Shown piece by piece: positions 12,504 to 24,925 of a DNA stretch of 64,000 nt. The notes beneath the pieces are model-generated. The model ran no database searches and was not told where the DNA came from. It was given only the letters and a program-made list of their open reading frames with translations. Made by a program: the position numbers and the translations under genes. Source of the DNA: Amaurobius ferox (lineage: Eukaryota > Arthropoda > Arachnida > Araneae > Amaurobiidae); assembly GCA_951213105.1 (NCBI GenBank), contig OX578139.1:72230684-72294683 (forward strand). The letters run 5' to 3'. How positions within the stretch are numbered: position 1 is the stretch's first letter; each line of letters starts with the position of its first letter.

Positions 12504-13550
12504 CTTCGAACCTCCAATTAGGGTCACTGAATTAATGTCACAGTTTGACGATAAGAACCACATATTGAAACTGGAAATTAAAGGCGCTTCGCGTCTGGTG
12601 CTCTGTCTTGTACGACACGCGACTTTGGTTAATTACCAAATCTGACATAAAACTTTTTACTCTAGAAAGCTGCCCGCAAAGGTGCAGCTAGTCAAAATGT
12701 ATAGGAAATTTTTACTGTAATTCATAAAAACTTGAGCATATTTAAACACAAGTAAATAAGCAACTTGTTTGAATACTCGTTTTTTGAATACGACGATACA
12801 TGATTTTTGCATGTATGGCACGCGATCCTCTAACTAACTTAAATGCGACTCATGGATCAAAAAAGTTTGAAGACCATTGATTTAGAAAAAATACAAAACA
12901 TGTACTATGTTTTCATTTATTTCGTAATAAAACGTATTAATCAAGAAAATATATTATATAATATGTCCGTTGAAGGTAATACACAATGTATACAGATACG
13001 GGGTTGCACCATTTCAAGGAATTGTACTATAATTTCACACTGCATAGATTTTATAAATGTTAATCTAAATGCTAATCCACATGCTTATAATCGGTTACAC
13101 TATGTTAAAAAGGAGTTAAATTTGCGTCAATAATTTACTAATATTTCACTTGAAATATACGATGAGAGTTTGCATATTTTATGCTTGGAAAAAATATCCT
13201 AGAAAGTTCAGTTGATGGCGTTGTAATATGCCTTATTTTATCGCACGAATCAGTAAAGATTTGAACATAATTTGCTGGAATTGTGTTGTTTGATTATTTG
13301 TGAATCAAAATAGGCCAATCAAATATCTAACAGAAACATATGTATGCCTCTCATAAGTACAAGACCGATTACTTTTATTGTATACATTCTTTGTGCATTA
13401 AGAAGGTATATTCAACACTATAGGTGGATGATAACAAATATGCTTACTTCGAGAGACCCCGGCTGTTAAAGTGACCGCTAGGAAGTTCTTCTGCACTAAC
13501 AACTCACTATTCTTTAGTTCGTGGATGATAATACCCCCCCCCCTTCCACG
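12504..13550. other. AT-rich intergenic DNA
   Basis: Nothing could be assigned. The segment 12580-12680 (gcgcttcgcgtctggtgctc) is less AT-rich and might be the relic of an older insertion. The frame at 12843-13133 has AT-driven codons and no recognisable domain. Confidence 0.45.
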
Positions 13551-13554
13551 TCGA

Positions 13555-14215
13555 ATGTATTATTGAGAAAGTATTGTTTACACGGAAATTAACGATTTCA
13601 AGATTTTGATGCCAATTATATATTTTAAGATCTCTTGAGAACGTTTCGACTATTACTAGAGTTATGCCCGTATGTATTTCTAATGCATGTGGTCGATTTC
13701 TTGTGTACATAATAGAGATCGCAAATATCAATGGATTTCCACGAAACTTTATTATCCGGCTTTGTCAGCAAAAAAAAACCTAGAACTAGATAGAATATTT
13801 TCAAATTTGAGCGAAAACTTTGAAATTCATTTGAAATTTTGTGTTTTTAACATAGCAGCATTGAATAAAATGTTACGTAATCATGCATAAATAAAATTAT
13901 TTATGGCTCAATGATCACGATGCTTTATAATTTCAATCACTGTTGTGAAAAATAGCAGCGATACACGTATTTGTTCATAACGTCACTAGCCCTTTACAGT
14001 GGGGAAGTTTTCCACCGTGGGGAACAGTGTCAGGTATGATATCAATCGAAATACTTTGTCAAGATCTTTAATGTCAAGGGTAACACGGTATAATTGTAGC
14101 CATTTGGACTAGTGATACCGATTTTCAAAATTTTTCTTGTAAAATTTGATAAAAAAGCTACTAAAAATGGATTCTGTTACGAGAAAGTCGAGTTCAGTGG
14201 CACTCCAGTTAATTT
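13555..14215 (+). repeat. Dispersed repeat family A, longest copy
   Basis: About 660 bp and the best reference for the family here. Left blocks are tgagaaagtattgtttac and gatctcttgagaacg; the middle has atttgagcgaaaactttg and tggctcaatgatcacg; the right has atcaatcgaaatactttg and the end gagaaagtcgagttcagtgg. No protein is encoded. A C-run lies just outside at 13536-13546. Confidence 0.78.
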
Positions 14216-14293
14216 TTCACAGTTTTGAAGTTAATTTTTGAGTTTTGAAGAAATTTTGAATGGAAGCTATATATACTAAGTTTCTAATATGGT

Positions 14294-14746
14294 TTGTCCT
14301 TACAGAGCCTTCAGGTGTCCCTGCCCCTTGTCCCAGACGACAAATTCTACACACGTATATTATCCACATATATTATCACCGGCTGTCCAAATAGTTGCTC
14401 AAGTCCTCAGGACGAGTCGGACGGTCTGGGTCTTCAACACGTATATTATCCAGCAGAGGACATAATTTATCGGTTTCCTATTTCGATCCTCCAGGTTACA
14501 AAGGATCGACGGTATTTCGAAAATTATTTCCACATCTTTCTCGTTAAGGTTCCTAAATATACAGACGCAACCGCAATTTTGATTCCAACCAGTCGAGTCA
14601 ATTATCGTCTGCGTGCTTTTGCTTTCAAGAAAAATCTACCAATCATTCAAGAAAGCAATCTGGAATATTTTGATTTTCTCGAAATTCCAAGAAAAAGGCA
14701 AGAAAATTATCATCTTTTTGCTATATACATACTTCGCCTCAACTAG
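14294..14746 (+). other. 150-codon open frame of doubtful coding status
   Basis: The frame from 14294 to 14746 has fairly balanced amino-acid composition, unlike most frames here, but I recognise no domain. It is split by a small retroposed insertion (14367-14436 with a 16-bp duplication). Insertion plus duplication add 86 bases, not a multiple of three, so the frame as read was created by the insertion. An older coding exon on either side cannot be ruled out, but the pre-insertion reading soon meets a stop. Confidence 0.25.
14351..14452 (+). mobile_element. Truncated SINE tail with 16-bp target duplication
   Basis: The word acacgtatattatcca occurs at 14351-14366 and again at 14437-14452. 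The 70 bases between end in gtcggacggtctgggtcttc, which matches the tail of the SINE at 17091-17376 (minus strand) and the 38-bp insertion at 31810-31847. A 5'-truncated SINE copy inserted by LINE machinery explains both the duplication and the shared tail. Confidence 0.75.
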
Positions 14747-14749
14747 GAG

Positions 14750-15590
14750 TCAAGATGATCGTTGTTGCGCCAGCCTGTATATGTAGGACCGTGTAGGACC
14801 TCTCCTAAAAGCTCGCGGTGACGTAGAAGGCTGTATCTTTGCATACTTATGTTATCTACCGCTGAATATTACCTAGCAAAGACTGATTGGTATCATCTTC
14901 TAGGGTACAGATATATTTTTAAAGACTTTCCGGATCTTTCTAATGCTTTTCTCTGACCCTTCAGACTAATTTTGCTCACTTATAGCATCGAACACAGAAC
15001 AGAACTCAAACGAGAAAAATTTTTGTGAAGACAACAAATTACGGGGCAAAACGCATATTATTAATTAAAAAAAATATTTAAAAAATATTGGAATTTAATT
15101 TTAAGCTTGGTATTTTCATTGGACATATTTACTAGAAATATGAGTAGTCAAACAAAAATGCATCTTTGCAACGCAGAAACGTAGCAAAAAAATACGATAT
15201 CAGAATCGAAACTCTAGGCGCACTAAATAAAATTGACCCCTCTCAAAATAATATTTTCTCTACGAAAATAATATTCACTTTAAAATGCAAAACCTTCCAT
15301 GTGGTGCCTACAGCAGTCAACCTGGTTTCATCATTTTTAATATGGCGGAATTCAGAATTTTTGCCGCACTGTATACAATAATACTGTCACAGAAGGTAAC
15401 ATGATATATTTCTTAGCGAATGGCTCTCCTATTCAGAAATGGTAAAATAAACATATACATGTACAGGGATATACAGCCTATTCAAATTACCCTCTTTCAG
15501 CAAGAATGTACATTTGAATACGAGGAAGAATATTTCCGCATATAACTTTGACAAGCAGTGCATGTGTCACAGTCATAGATGCCTTAATGG
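14750..15590. other. AT-rich intergenic DNA
   Basis: No gene or repeat could be supported. The small frame at 15166-15381 has no recognisable domain. Confidence 0.45.
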
Positions 15591-15597
15591 TAAGACT

Positions 15598-15865
15598 TTT
15601 TGCAGGGATTTATTGCCTTCCATATACGCGTTTAATTTGTTCCTGGCATTGATCCCTACTTAATAATCAATGCTGTACAATTTTGGAATTAACTGATATC
15701 GTCAATCTCACTTTGTTGTTGAGTTCGCTATACAAACATTTTAAATCCTAACTTTTAAAATTATCCACTAGGGGCGTTTCAACCATTTTCATTCGATCGG
15801 ACATAGTCACTTTACCATATAACCTAACGTATAAACCTAGCATGTAAACTCAAGAACCTTTCCTC
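15598..15865 (+). repeat. Dispersed repeat family B, copy 1
   Basis: Aligns with 32125-32365. Shared blocks in order: ttattgccttccatatacg, gatccctacttaataa, a cactttgttg/ctctttgccg stretch with gagttc, ccactaggggcg (ctcctctaga there), atagtcactttacc and acctagcat. Non-coding; its class is unknown. Confidence 0.62.
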
Positions 15866-16325
15866 AAGTTATCTGGATGTTCGAACTCTATATATCCTCG
15901 AATTGGTGCGTAATCTAAATTAAACTGTAGGTTTTGATTGTAGTTCTTGTGTTTAAAAAAGATGTAGAGAAGAAAAACATTCAATCCTGCCAATTTTGAG
16001 GGCAACAAGCATAGGCAGGAGAAAGTTTTCTCGTTATATTTTTATATACCTAGTTATTAAACCAATTATATAAAAGGGTGCATAAGGTCATGTAATTTTT
16101 TTTCTTTTATCCACCAGTTTGCAAAGCTTCTGCTCCTGATATTTCGGACATATGCAAACCATGCACATGTCCTGATTAATATTAAATATTATCATATTGC
16201 CCTCTAGTACAATACAAAATCCATCACGACACCCAGAATGTATCAACGCAAGGTACATCTTTAAAGAACTGAGGAATTCACTAAACTTTTAAATCAATAG
16301 TACAAGGTGAGGTTTAAAGCCGCGC
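15866..16325. other. AT-rich intergenic DNA
   Basis: No feature could be supported between the family B copy and the mariner relic. Confidence 0.4.
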
Positions 16326-16337
16326 GCACCAAAGTCC

Positions 16338-16700
16338 ATGTCACTGCTGGAAGTCGATGAACGTTGCTGCTGGTTCCAGCAGGATTGTGCGACTTTTCAC
16401 ACATCAAAGAGCACTATCCATCTTTTAACTGATTTTTTAGGTGAGAGCATAATTTCCCGGGGATTGTGGTCCCCCTGGCTCCCCCAGATTTATCACCACT
16501 TGATTTTTTTCTATGGGGGTATCTGAAAAATGTGGTTTACGTGGATAATCCACACACGATTGCTGAGCTGAAAACGAACATCACAACAGCCATTTCAACA
16601 TCAATACTGCTATGCTCCATAGAGTCTCACGAAATCTGGTGAAACGAACACGGTTTTGCATTCGCGCAACAGGGCGTCATGTCCAACATTTATAGTAACA
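16338..16700 (+). pseudogene. mariner-type transposase fragment
   Basis: The frame from 16338 contains WFQQDCATFHT, the block around the second catalytic aspartate of mariner-like transposases, then SIISRGLWSPWLPQIY in place of the usual 'isrglwpprspdl' region. The third catalytic aspartate is therefore lost (Q in its place). After one frameshift near 16518 the homology goes on as GYLKNVVYVDNPHTIAEL, a typical downstream segment, then meets a TGA in EIW*NEHG. The N-terminal DNA-binding part and any terminal repeats were not found. This is an old, dead fragment of a cut-and-paste transposon. Confidence 0.82.
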
Positions 16701-17080
16701 CCTAAAGTTTGTCTGCTAAAAATAAAAGGTAACATTTCAACTAATCACTGTAATACCTTTACTTCCATTTACATTCTCATACCGGTACTTTTACGAACAG
16801 TTAAAATTTGAAGTGCGCGACTTCAAACTCACCCTGTAGTAAATTAATAATTCCTACAAAATGATGTAAATGAGAAGAAAAGGAAAGGAAGACATGGATT
16901 ACGGTAATTCCGGGATGGATGCCGCATCCGGTATAGATTTCGCACCTACCATAATTCTGAAACTTACCGTAAGTTGGCAATGCAGTAAACGCTAACTGTA
17001 TGCCAGTTAGTGTTTCAAATGCGTTTGATAAAAGTATTGTGTTCCTGCGCCTTTCTTCACCTGAAATTGACAAATACCTG
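16701..17080. other. Intergenic DNA before the minus-strand SINE
   Basis: Mixed composition. The minus-strand frame at 16801-17202 runs into the SINE body and is not a real gene. Confidence 0.4.
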
Positions 17081-17090
17081 AGAGGAGTTG

Positions 17091-17376
17091 TTGTTGTTGA
17101 GACCCAGACCGTCCGACCTACCAGAAAGGTGTAAGGTAACTGTTTAGACGGCCGGGAAGAGCCACCCAATTTAGACCGGGACCCAGTGGGGGAGGCATCC
17201 ATAGGGACCGTACCCTCCTTCCCCTACCACCAACCTTTCGGAAGGACTTACGGACCCACATGTTTAATGGGATCGTACGGGAACATGGCGGCAGTTTTAG
17301 CAGCGGAGGGAATTGAACCCGGGCCTACCGAGTGCAATTCCCGTGCGCTAACCACTGGGCTACCGCGCCCTTCCGA
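17091..17376 (-). mobile_element. tRNA-derived SINE, full length
   Basis: Read on the minus strand it begins near 17376 with a tRNA-like head: a box A-like segment (gtagcccagtggttagcgc, complement of about 17347-17365) and a box B-like segment (gggttcaattccc, complement of 17309-17321). A GC-rich body follows, then a tail tctggtaggtcggacggtct, gggtctcaac and caa repeats near 17091. Flanking words agaggagttg (17081-17090) and agaggggttg (17377-17386) may be the target duplication with one mismatch. The same tail recurs at 14417-14436 and 31810-31847, so this family has been mobile here. The head is too altered for a working tRNA. Confidence 0.85.
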
Positions 17377-17399
17377 AGAGGGGTTGTAGAATTTATCAT

Positions 17400-17980
17400 A
17401 AGATATTCTATTGTGCTGCCACAGATTGTAAATTATAGCTAAAACTCTAAAATTGCCCGTGGATTCCTTGTTTAAGAGAGGCATAGTCTTCGTGTAGAGT
17501 GCTTTTGTGGTGATTTCGCCATGTTTAAATCTAAAGTCAGTAAGTCGAGAGGTGCGGAGTTTCTCCCCTACAAACCGGTGCACTCAAAAGTTATTTGAAA
17601 AATAAGTAAAATTTTCAAAATTATGTTACTAAGTCAATTTTCATCCTACTCCATTGTTCATAATTGCCTGTGTTGGCTGCATTCTTAAATTGAGATTAAA
17701 ATAAAACAGCAAACATTTTTCGAATTTAGTCAATTTTTATATTTTACGAAATTTCAATTTCAGTTTTTCTAACTTTTTCGTATTTAAATATACGTATCTT
17801 TTTAAGAAAAGTATTTTGTACGGCGATTGGAATTTATGTTAAATGCAGAGAGTCTCCCTTATGGTGCAGTGTAACGCCCCGACTCATCTGGGAGAATTGC
17901 CGCAATGGAGGGGTATGCAAAATAACTTGTAGTTGCTTATTAAGAATTTTAAAATTTATTTTTTTTACCCTAATACATAT
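17400..17980. other. AT-rich intergenic DNA
   Basis: No feature beyond AT-rich sequence. The minus-strand frame at 17248-17583 overlaps the SINE and looks spurious. Confidence 0.4.
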
Positions 17981-17984
17981 TTTT

Positions 17985-18930
17985 ACTTTCCTTATATACA
18001 TAATGTATAAGGAAATTATTGTGACGGGGTCGAAAATTCGAATTCAAGTTTTCGACGGGAGAGCACGTTTCAAGCATCCCTGATCACGAATCAAACATTT
18101 TTGAAGTCACGTCTGTGTGTGTGTGTGTGTATGTGTGTATGTGTGTATGTGTGTGTCAGTGAGCTTTTGGAGACGATAACTGACGAACGAATGGACCGAT
18201 TGGAACGAAATTTAGTACAAAAATCACAATCCTTAAGCAATGGAATCCTATTGTTTTTATACGCAATCGAATGTTCAGAATCCCCCTAAATTTTCGAGTG
18301 AAATTTTGAAAAAATCGTCAAAAAATCAAAACCGCTAGTAAAGTTATGCAAATAGACATTTCTTATGTAATTTTTCATTAGAAAACGATTGACATAAATT
18401 TTAGAACGCTAACGTGAACCGTTCTCGAGATATTGCAAATTTTTCAAAAAAATTATCGAAAAGTCATTTAAAATAAAAAAAAATATTTCCTATTGAGAAA
18501 CATGATCACTTTTCATATGTAATACCATGCGATAAATTGGGTTACATCATTCTCGTGGATCTAGCTCGTTCCATTCATGAAAAAAGATACTTTGAGTAAT
18601 ACTTTTGTTTTTGAACGCCAATAGGTCATTTATCCGCTGTATGAATAACTTATGTCTTCGTCCATAACGCTTGGCGAGATTTTGGAGACGAATTTGGTGG
18701 AATATCGCCAACTTGGCGACTTTTTTAGATGTTGCCAAATTAACGAAAATCTCGCTAAATAGATAAAAATGACACTAAATCGATGAAAATGACGACTCAT
18801 TGACGAAAATTCAATATCTTGGAAAGAATATAAACATCTACTATAAGAAAAACCTATGTTTTTATTGTAAAAGTAGTAAATTAATTGCATTATATAAGGA
18901 AAGTCATGTGTTGCCCACATCATATTTTTT
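17985..18930 (+). repeat. Palindrome-ended repeat family F, copy 1
   Basis: About 945 bp. It opens with a near-perfect palindrome (actttccttatatac, then gtataaggaaat) followed by gacggggtcgaaaattcg, aagttttcgacgggagagc and gatcacgaatc. A GT-rich microsatellite (18112-18160) is next, then gagacgataactgacg, gaaaacgattgacata, cgttctcgagatattgca, a tract with tggcgagattttgg and cgccaacttggcgac, and the end gcattatataaggaaagtca, tgtgttgcccacatca. Copies at 55170-56088 (+) and 59893-60815 (-) match along nearly the whole length. No protein is encoded. Confidence 0.88.
18112..18160. repeat. GT-rich microsatellite inside family F
   Basis: Alternating gt with regular tatg interruptions. It sits at the same place as the GT tract of the other family F copies, so it belongs to the element. 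Confidence 0.85.
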
Positions 18931-18934
18931 CTAA

Positions 18935-20765
18935 ATGTAAATAAATTATGACTATATAAATTTCTTGTTGGTGCACCATGGGTCTCAGAATATTGATTTA
19001 AGAAAAAGTGAGCCATATATCCCAGATTTACCCTACATATTTTCACTGTGTGTATAAGTTTTATATTATAAACAAGTGTTCAAATTTCACAAGTTTCCAA
19101 AATAAAGCTTAATTTCTTTTTCTAAATGCTAAGTTCAAAACAATTAAGCTACTTTTGAATTATATTTAGGGAATTCGGAATTGGCGATTATTTATAATTT
19201 TTCACAAAAATTTTCAATATCTGCTATTTTGAATTTTTCGTCTGTATTTTTGTTTATTTGGGTAGTGCGCGCATATTTTCATATGAAGTTATAAAATAAA
19301 ATGTCTGATGTATATTTATTATATAAGAAAATACTATAAAGTGGATTTGTGCAGTTATATTCAACAAAAGGCGAAAAAAACTTAAATTGTTGCACAAAAA
19401 AGTGTTTAGAAATATTGTAATTGATCCTTCTATATACCTCGTTGTCACGTTCCCATTAGGCGTTCAACTGTAGGCTTGATTGCACAGAAGGAAAAAATCC
19501 AGTTATTAAGAAAAACAATTGTATTTTGCAATTATTGTATTTGGCTAAAATCAGTGTTGATTAACGTATACGCAAGCATATTAAGTATTTGTGTTTTGAC
19601 CAAGGGTTTTGAAATAATTAAATGTATTTTAAAGACATAAACATTAAAATATAGGGTAAAATAAAAACAAAATTTTCAAATTTATGCTATTTCAGACTAA
19701 AACATCTAAATACAACAATTATTTTCAATTTTTAAAATGTTATATTATCTATTTCGATATAGCTTAGATAATGCATTAAATAGATTATTTACAACACCTT
19801 GTTAAAATATTAGTTTTTTTCAAGTTATGCCCATTTTAAAATATGTTTTACATTACTTCTTTTCATAAGTAAAAACTATTATTTAATGAACTATTTTTTT
19901 TTAATCCGTGTTTCTCTTAAAACGTTAAAATAAATTAGATTTGTGCAATTTCGAAGTATTTTCATGCATTTTAAATAAGCTACATTAATTTTTGTTCCAA
20001 TTAAAATTGCCATCAAAGTTCTGTAATCATTGAATAAAATGAAGAAATGGCGAAAATTCGGTTTATTGAAGTTAATAATTGACTATTTTTGTCAAAGTGA
20101 AAGTTGCTAATTACTTAAGATCTATAATACGAAAATTTAGATCATTTAAATAAGTAAAAGAATTTTTTTTAATAAAAAAAAATGTTTTAAACCATAGTCA
20201 AGCACGACAAAATTATGCTCTTCTGAATTCCGCATAAATTATTTATTAAAAAAATACTCTTGCTATTGCTAATTAATAACAAAAGTTTAAAGAGGAGAAA
20301 AAATGATATAGAGAGGAAAATGTAACACCGTACTGCCTAAAAATACAAAAAAAAAAAAAAAAAAAAAAACGCTGAAAGAGTAGCAGAATATATTTTCGTA
20401 CTATTTGTATCATGTTCCAACAATCAGTTAAACAAATTCAGAAATATATAAAACATTTTGCGAAAAAAAAATAACTTAAAAAATTGAAAAGATCAATAAA
20501 TTCCGTAATCGTATATACGTCTTATGGCTATAAATAACGAAACACAAATATAATATAAAATCGTTAATTAATTATTTTTTTTATCATCTTCTTTATTGAT
20601 TAATTCCGATAAACTAAAATCAATCGTCTTGAACACATTGGAATATTTTACATAATAAGAACTATTTAGTTCCCTTTCTACTCTTCATAATATAATTTTT
20701 TTCCATATAAAATTTTGATAAAAAGTCGTATGGTTAATGTTTTTCTATGGAGGGTTATTTTGTGT
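18935..20765. other. Very AT-rich intergenic DNA
   Basis: No gene. A pure A-run of about 20 lies near 20348-20369. Short frames (for example 19254-19448, minus) are AT-driven. Confidence 0.5.
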
Positions 20766-20769
20766 TTTT

Positions 20770-20879
20770 ACTTTACCTATATATATAATATAATGTATAG
20801 AGAAAACTAAATACTCGAAATCAAGTTTTGAACGGAATAGCGCTTTTCAAGAATCTAGAATCCTTGAACTCGAATTGAG

Positions 20880-20923
<44 letters not shown>

Positions 20924-20929
20924 TACATG

Positions 20930-20987
<58 letters not shown>

Positions 20988-21595
20988 TGATCTTTCAGAA
21001 ACGATGCGATATCTCATAAACAAATGAAGCTTTCCGAACAAATATTACAAAATAAAATAGGTAATGCTGCAACCCTGTTGATTTTAAACTCGATCGAATG
21101 TTTGGAAAACCCCCAAATTTTTGAATAAAATTTTGAAAAATCATTAAAAATCGGAATCTGCAGTAATGTTACGTAACTGATCATTTCTCATTAAGTTTTC
21201 ATTCAAAACGTATGACACAAGATTCGCTTCTCGACATCGCTGGCTTAAACCATTCTCGAGAAAATGCGCGTTTTTCAAATAAATTTCTCAAAAAAGAAAA
21301 AACGCATTAACTATTGTGAAATATTTTCACTTTTCATGTGTAATATATGTGATAAATTTGTTAACGTCATTCTCTGATTTAGTTCGTTCCATCCACAAGT
21401 GAAAATTGGTTAATAGTTTTGTGTTTTGAAGCTTAATAATTCACCAATAGTCATTTATATATAAGAAAAGCTTTTCTCCCCGTTTGTCTGCAACGCTTTG
21501 CAATAAATCAGATTCATAAAAAATATCGCCAAAATTGCAAAAATGGCGCATATTACTAAATAAACGAACGTGAGGCCAAATTGATGAGTTAAATA
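20770..21595 (+). repeat. Family F, strongly diverged copy
   Basis: Opens with actttacctatatatat and ends its left palindrome with aatgtatagagaaaa. Recognisable family blocks follow: aaatcaagttttgaacgg, then a TA microsatellite where other copies have GT, then acgatgcgatatctc, tcgatcgaatgtttgg, aaattttgaaaaatcatt, cattctcgagaaaatgcg, ttcacttttcatgtgtaat, gttcgttccatcc and aaaatatcgcc. An older copy than those at 17985 and 55170. Confidence 0.75.
20882..20982. repeat. TA microsatellite, about 100 bp
   Basis: Two TA runs separated by a short interruption (acatgtatgtg). Both-strand frames rich in IY over it are artefacts. Confidence 0.95.
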
Positions 21596-21599
21596 TTAA

Positions 21600-22955
21600 A
21601 TATTTTAATGCATGGACTATATTGCTTATTACGGATGCTATATTTATTGATAATTGTCAATTTAGAGTTGCGTAACATATGTGTAAATTGAGTGCTTCTA
21701 AATTATTTTACATATTGTCATCCAAAACAGTGCCAAATGTGCAATTGAACGTTAAATTGTTTCTGCCGTAGATCTTATACACCATTTTTTCCCTGTGAAA
21801 GAAGTATGATATAGAAAAGGTCGTATGCTGACCCCCATAATATTTTTATCAATATCTCGACAATCCCTGAGTGTAGAAATGTGAATTAATCCAGAAAAAT
21901 ATGCAGAATTGTATATGAAACAAAAAAGCAGACTTATAAATAGACTTCCAATTTTGTATCTATAGACTGACAGATATACCCGACATTGTACATGATGTAA
22001 GAATTCCAAAGCATTCCTAATATTAAAAAAAAAATCCTATTTAACTATTGAATTTAATTCGCCTATAAAAAACAAAATGTATAAAAATATATGTTGTCTC
22101 TAGAGAAAAGTATAAAACTGAAGAATAAAACAGACTGGCTCCATTTGTAAAGCAATCTATACAAATATAGTTTTGCTAACATACACCAAAATGAAGACTC
22201 TGTTATGTTAGCAAAACTTATTATCGCACCATTGTCACACAATTGCAATAACAATTTTAACACATTCGAAAACATATAAATTTATAAAACGTATTCTCCA
22301 AAATTTTACCGAAATTTTATATTATATTGCTGTAACTGGTATAACGATATGAAGTATATAATATCGTTTATTTATTAATTTTTTATAAGAATTTATTTAT
22401 TATTGAATTATGATAAATTGAATTAGGATATTCTGCTTAAATATGTTACTGATAGCAAACATGCAGACAACTAACAACATATAAAGTTAAAATAATTTAC
22501 CAATATGTAAGAAAAGTTTTAACATGTTCATCAGTTCTGATATGTAAGAAAAGTTTGTTTTCAATATATAAATTCCTCTTGCGTATTTAAACATAATTAT
22601 TAAACATTTTGTGTAATTATTAAAATGCTTATGACTTATACTAAACTATCAAGAAACTACTAAACTTTAAGTATCTACTAAACTGTTAAGAAAATAATTA
22701 TTGTCGATCATAAATAAGTTATACACCTCCAATATACATCGGAATTCAGCAATCATAGAAATATGTTTATCCGCTACCATTTTAAAACTGAAGAAAACTA
22801 TGAGAATATCGACAGGTTTTATAAGTTAAATATAAGTTATTTAAAATATAACTTTATATAATATATTTTATAAATTATATAAAATTTCTTTCAACAGCAC
22901 TTCCCCAAATATATGAAAAATTTCTCCCGTTCATTAAATTAGTGTGGATTTCTTT
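21600..22955. other. AT-rich intergenic DNA
   Basis: No gene or repeat could be supported; frames at 21752-22009 and 22063-22275 (minus) have no recognisable domain. The words tttgctaacat and atgttagcaaaac near 22170-22220 form a loose inverted pair. Confidence 0.45.
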
Positions 22956-22960
22956 AGCGA

Positions 22961-23690
22961 TGAAATTATTTTCGATTTTGATAGTTCATATGACTTTAGA
23001 ACAAGCTGTTAAGAGTTTTCACTTCAGAAATCATATAAATCCCCAAGTATATTGTATTCCTCAAAAATCCATGTTAAACATGAGATAAAAATACTGTACA
23101 AATAACAAGACATTCAGTTTTGTGTAAAAATGTTTTGAATACTATCAATTACATAAAAAAAGTTACTTTAAATACGGCGACGACGAAAATATTTTATTCC
23201 AACATAATTTATTTTTTAATTTCAAAAAAACAAATGTATGGATTTATTTTCGATATTAATACTTCGTGCGGCTTGATAACAAGCAGTGAATAGTTTTCAC
23301 TTCAAAAATCGCATAAATCCCCAAACATAGTATAAAAGTCCACAAAAATCCACGTTAAATACGAAAAGGAGAAAAATATTGTACAATAACAAGCCATTCA
23401 GTTTTGTGTAAAATTGTTTTGACTAATATCAATGACATCCTAGAATTTACGGTAAATACGACGGGGACAAAAATATTTTATGCCAATATAAAGTTCATAA
23501 TTTCTAAAAACAAATTGTTGAAATTATTTTCGATATTAATACTTCATGCGAATTCATAACAAGTAATACATAGTTTTCATTTCAGAAATCACATAAATCA
23601 CCAAATATATCATCGTTCACAAAAACAGTAAATACGGCGACGACAAAAATATTTTACACCAACAAAATTTCTAAAAAAAAAATAAAGTAC
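22961..23690. repeat. 279-bp tandem repeat, two full units and one partial
   Basis: Units start near 22961, 23240 and 23519, exactly 279 bp apart. Shared blocks: ttattttcgatattaatact, a ttttcacttc (ttttcatttc) word, aaatcrcataaatc, acattcagttttgtgtaaaa and aatacggcgacgac. The third unit lacks about 110 bp and ends near 23690. Non-coding. Confidence 0.85.
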
Positions 23691-24714
23691 TATATTAAAT
23701 AATAAAAGGAAAATCACTAATCGCATATAAGTTTAAAACCACCTACCTCAGTTTATAAATGAATTGACACCAAACAGACCCAGCACACATTATTACATAT
23801 TAACGCGCCAATTCGAGCACACCTTTCTTTTCAAACTAACACGGACTTTCTGGAGGGGTACCGAAGAGTTGTGAGAAGACATAAGCAACAGCTTGTGTAG
23901 GAGTCCATGCTGCCGGATATATCCGGCAAACGTGCAGCGCCATCTAGAGGAATCCGAGTTGTTTAAAATATTAAAAATATTGCACGAGGAATATTTATTG
24001 AGAATATCAGAGTATTTTGTGTTTTGAAAATTCGGAAATATGTTTATTTAGAGTACAATAAATTGTCGCTGTGCTTCGATTTCGAAATTTTACCGTTATA
24101 TTAAAATATGTTTGGGCAATTGAATAAAATGTAATATGTTTGATTAAAGTTTCGATGAATGAAAAATTAAGGGAGAGGTTTGGTAAAGCCAACAGAATAC
24201 ATTTTAGATATCTGAATAGGTAATTAAGTTGACGTTGAATATAGTTTCAAAGTTAAGTTAATTAAAAGTTAGTTATTCTTTCACAATGTATATTTCATTA
24301 ATTTCAGAATACCCTGTATGTATTTTACAAATGAAATATTTAATGTGCAGTAATGTTAGTTTTTTTTTTATAATTTAAATCAGAAATATGTTAAAAAGGA
24401 ATAAAAATATGTGTAAAGGAGAATACGCGTGCTTAGCAAAATCTTGCTCCATAAATTTACAGGCAATTTAATATTAAGTTACGTATTTGCCTATATTTAA
24501 TTAGCATTATATTGCTCTGTAACTTATCATTAATAAGAAAATAAATATATTATTAATGTTACTTATCATTATTAAGAAAATAAAACCCGTTATATATACA
24601 GATATTACATTTTTCGATATGGAAATTTCATTTCTCAGTAACAGCAAAATATATTTATATCCCAAATTGCACGAAGTATGTTTCTCCGTGAACTCCTGCA
24701 ATTCAGGGTTTCAT
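23691..24714. other. AT-rich intergenic DNA with one GC-richer patch
   Basis: Mostly featureless. A GC-richer patch at 23845-23955 holds a 16-bp perfect palindrome, gccggatatatccggc (23912-23927), and a CTCF-like word at 23934-23950. Confidence 0.5.
23934..23950 (-). promoter_or_regulatory. CTCF-like motif candidate
   Basis: On the minus strand the bases read cctctagatggcgctgc. This agrees at 13 of 14 positions with the CTCF core CCASYAGRKGGCRS as known in animals, and contains the agatggcgc word typical of arthropod CTCF. It is a single sequence match in non-coding DNA; binding is an inference. Confidence 0.3.
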
Positions 24715-24857
24715 TACTTTCCTTATATACATATAATGTATAACAAAAGTATTATGACGGGGTCGAAAATTCGAATTCAAGTTTTCGACGGGAGAGCATG
24801 TTTCAAGTATCCCCGATCACGAATCGAACATTTTTGAGGTCATTTCTCTCTCTGTGC

Positions 24858-24925
24858 GTCTGTGTGTGTGTGTATGTGTGTGTGTGTGTGTGAAAGTTTG
24901 TGAGTGTGTGGATGTGTGTCAGTGA
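24858..24925. repeat. GT-rich microsatellite inside the palindrome-ended element
   Basis: gtgt runs with interruptions, in the same position as in the other family F copies. Confidence 0.8.

Noticed and set aside
17298..17371. Functional tRNA gene on the minus strand
   Set aside because: Box A and B words are present, but the sequence continues into a SINE body with the shared tail.
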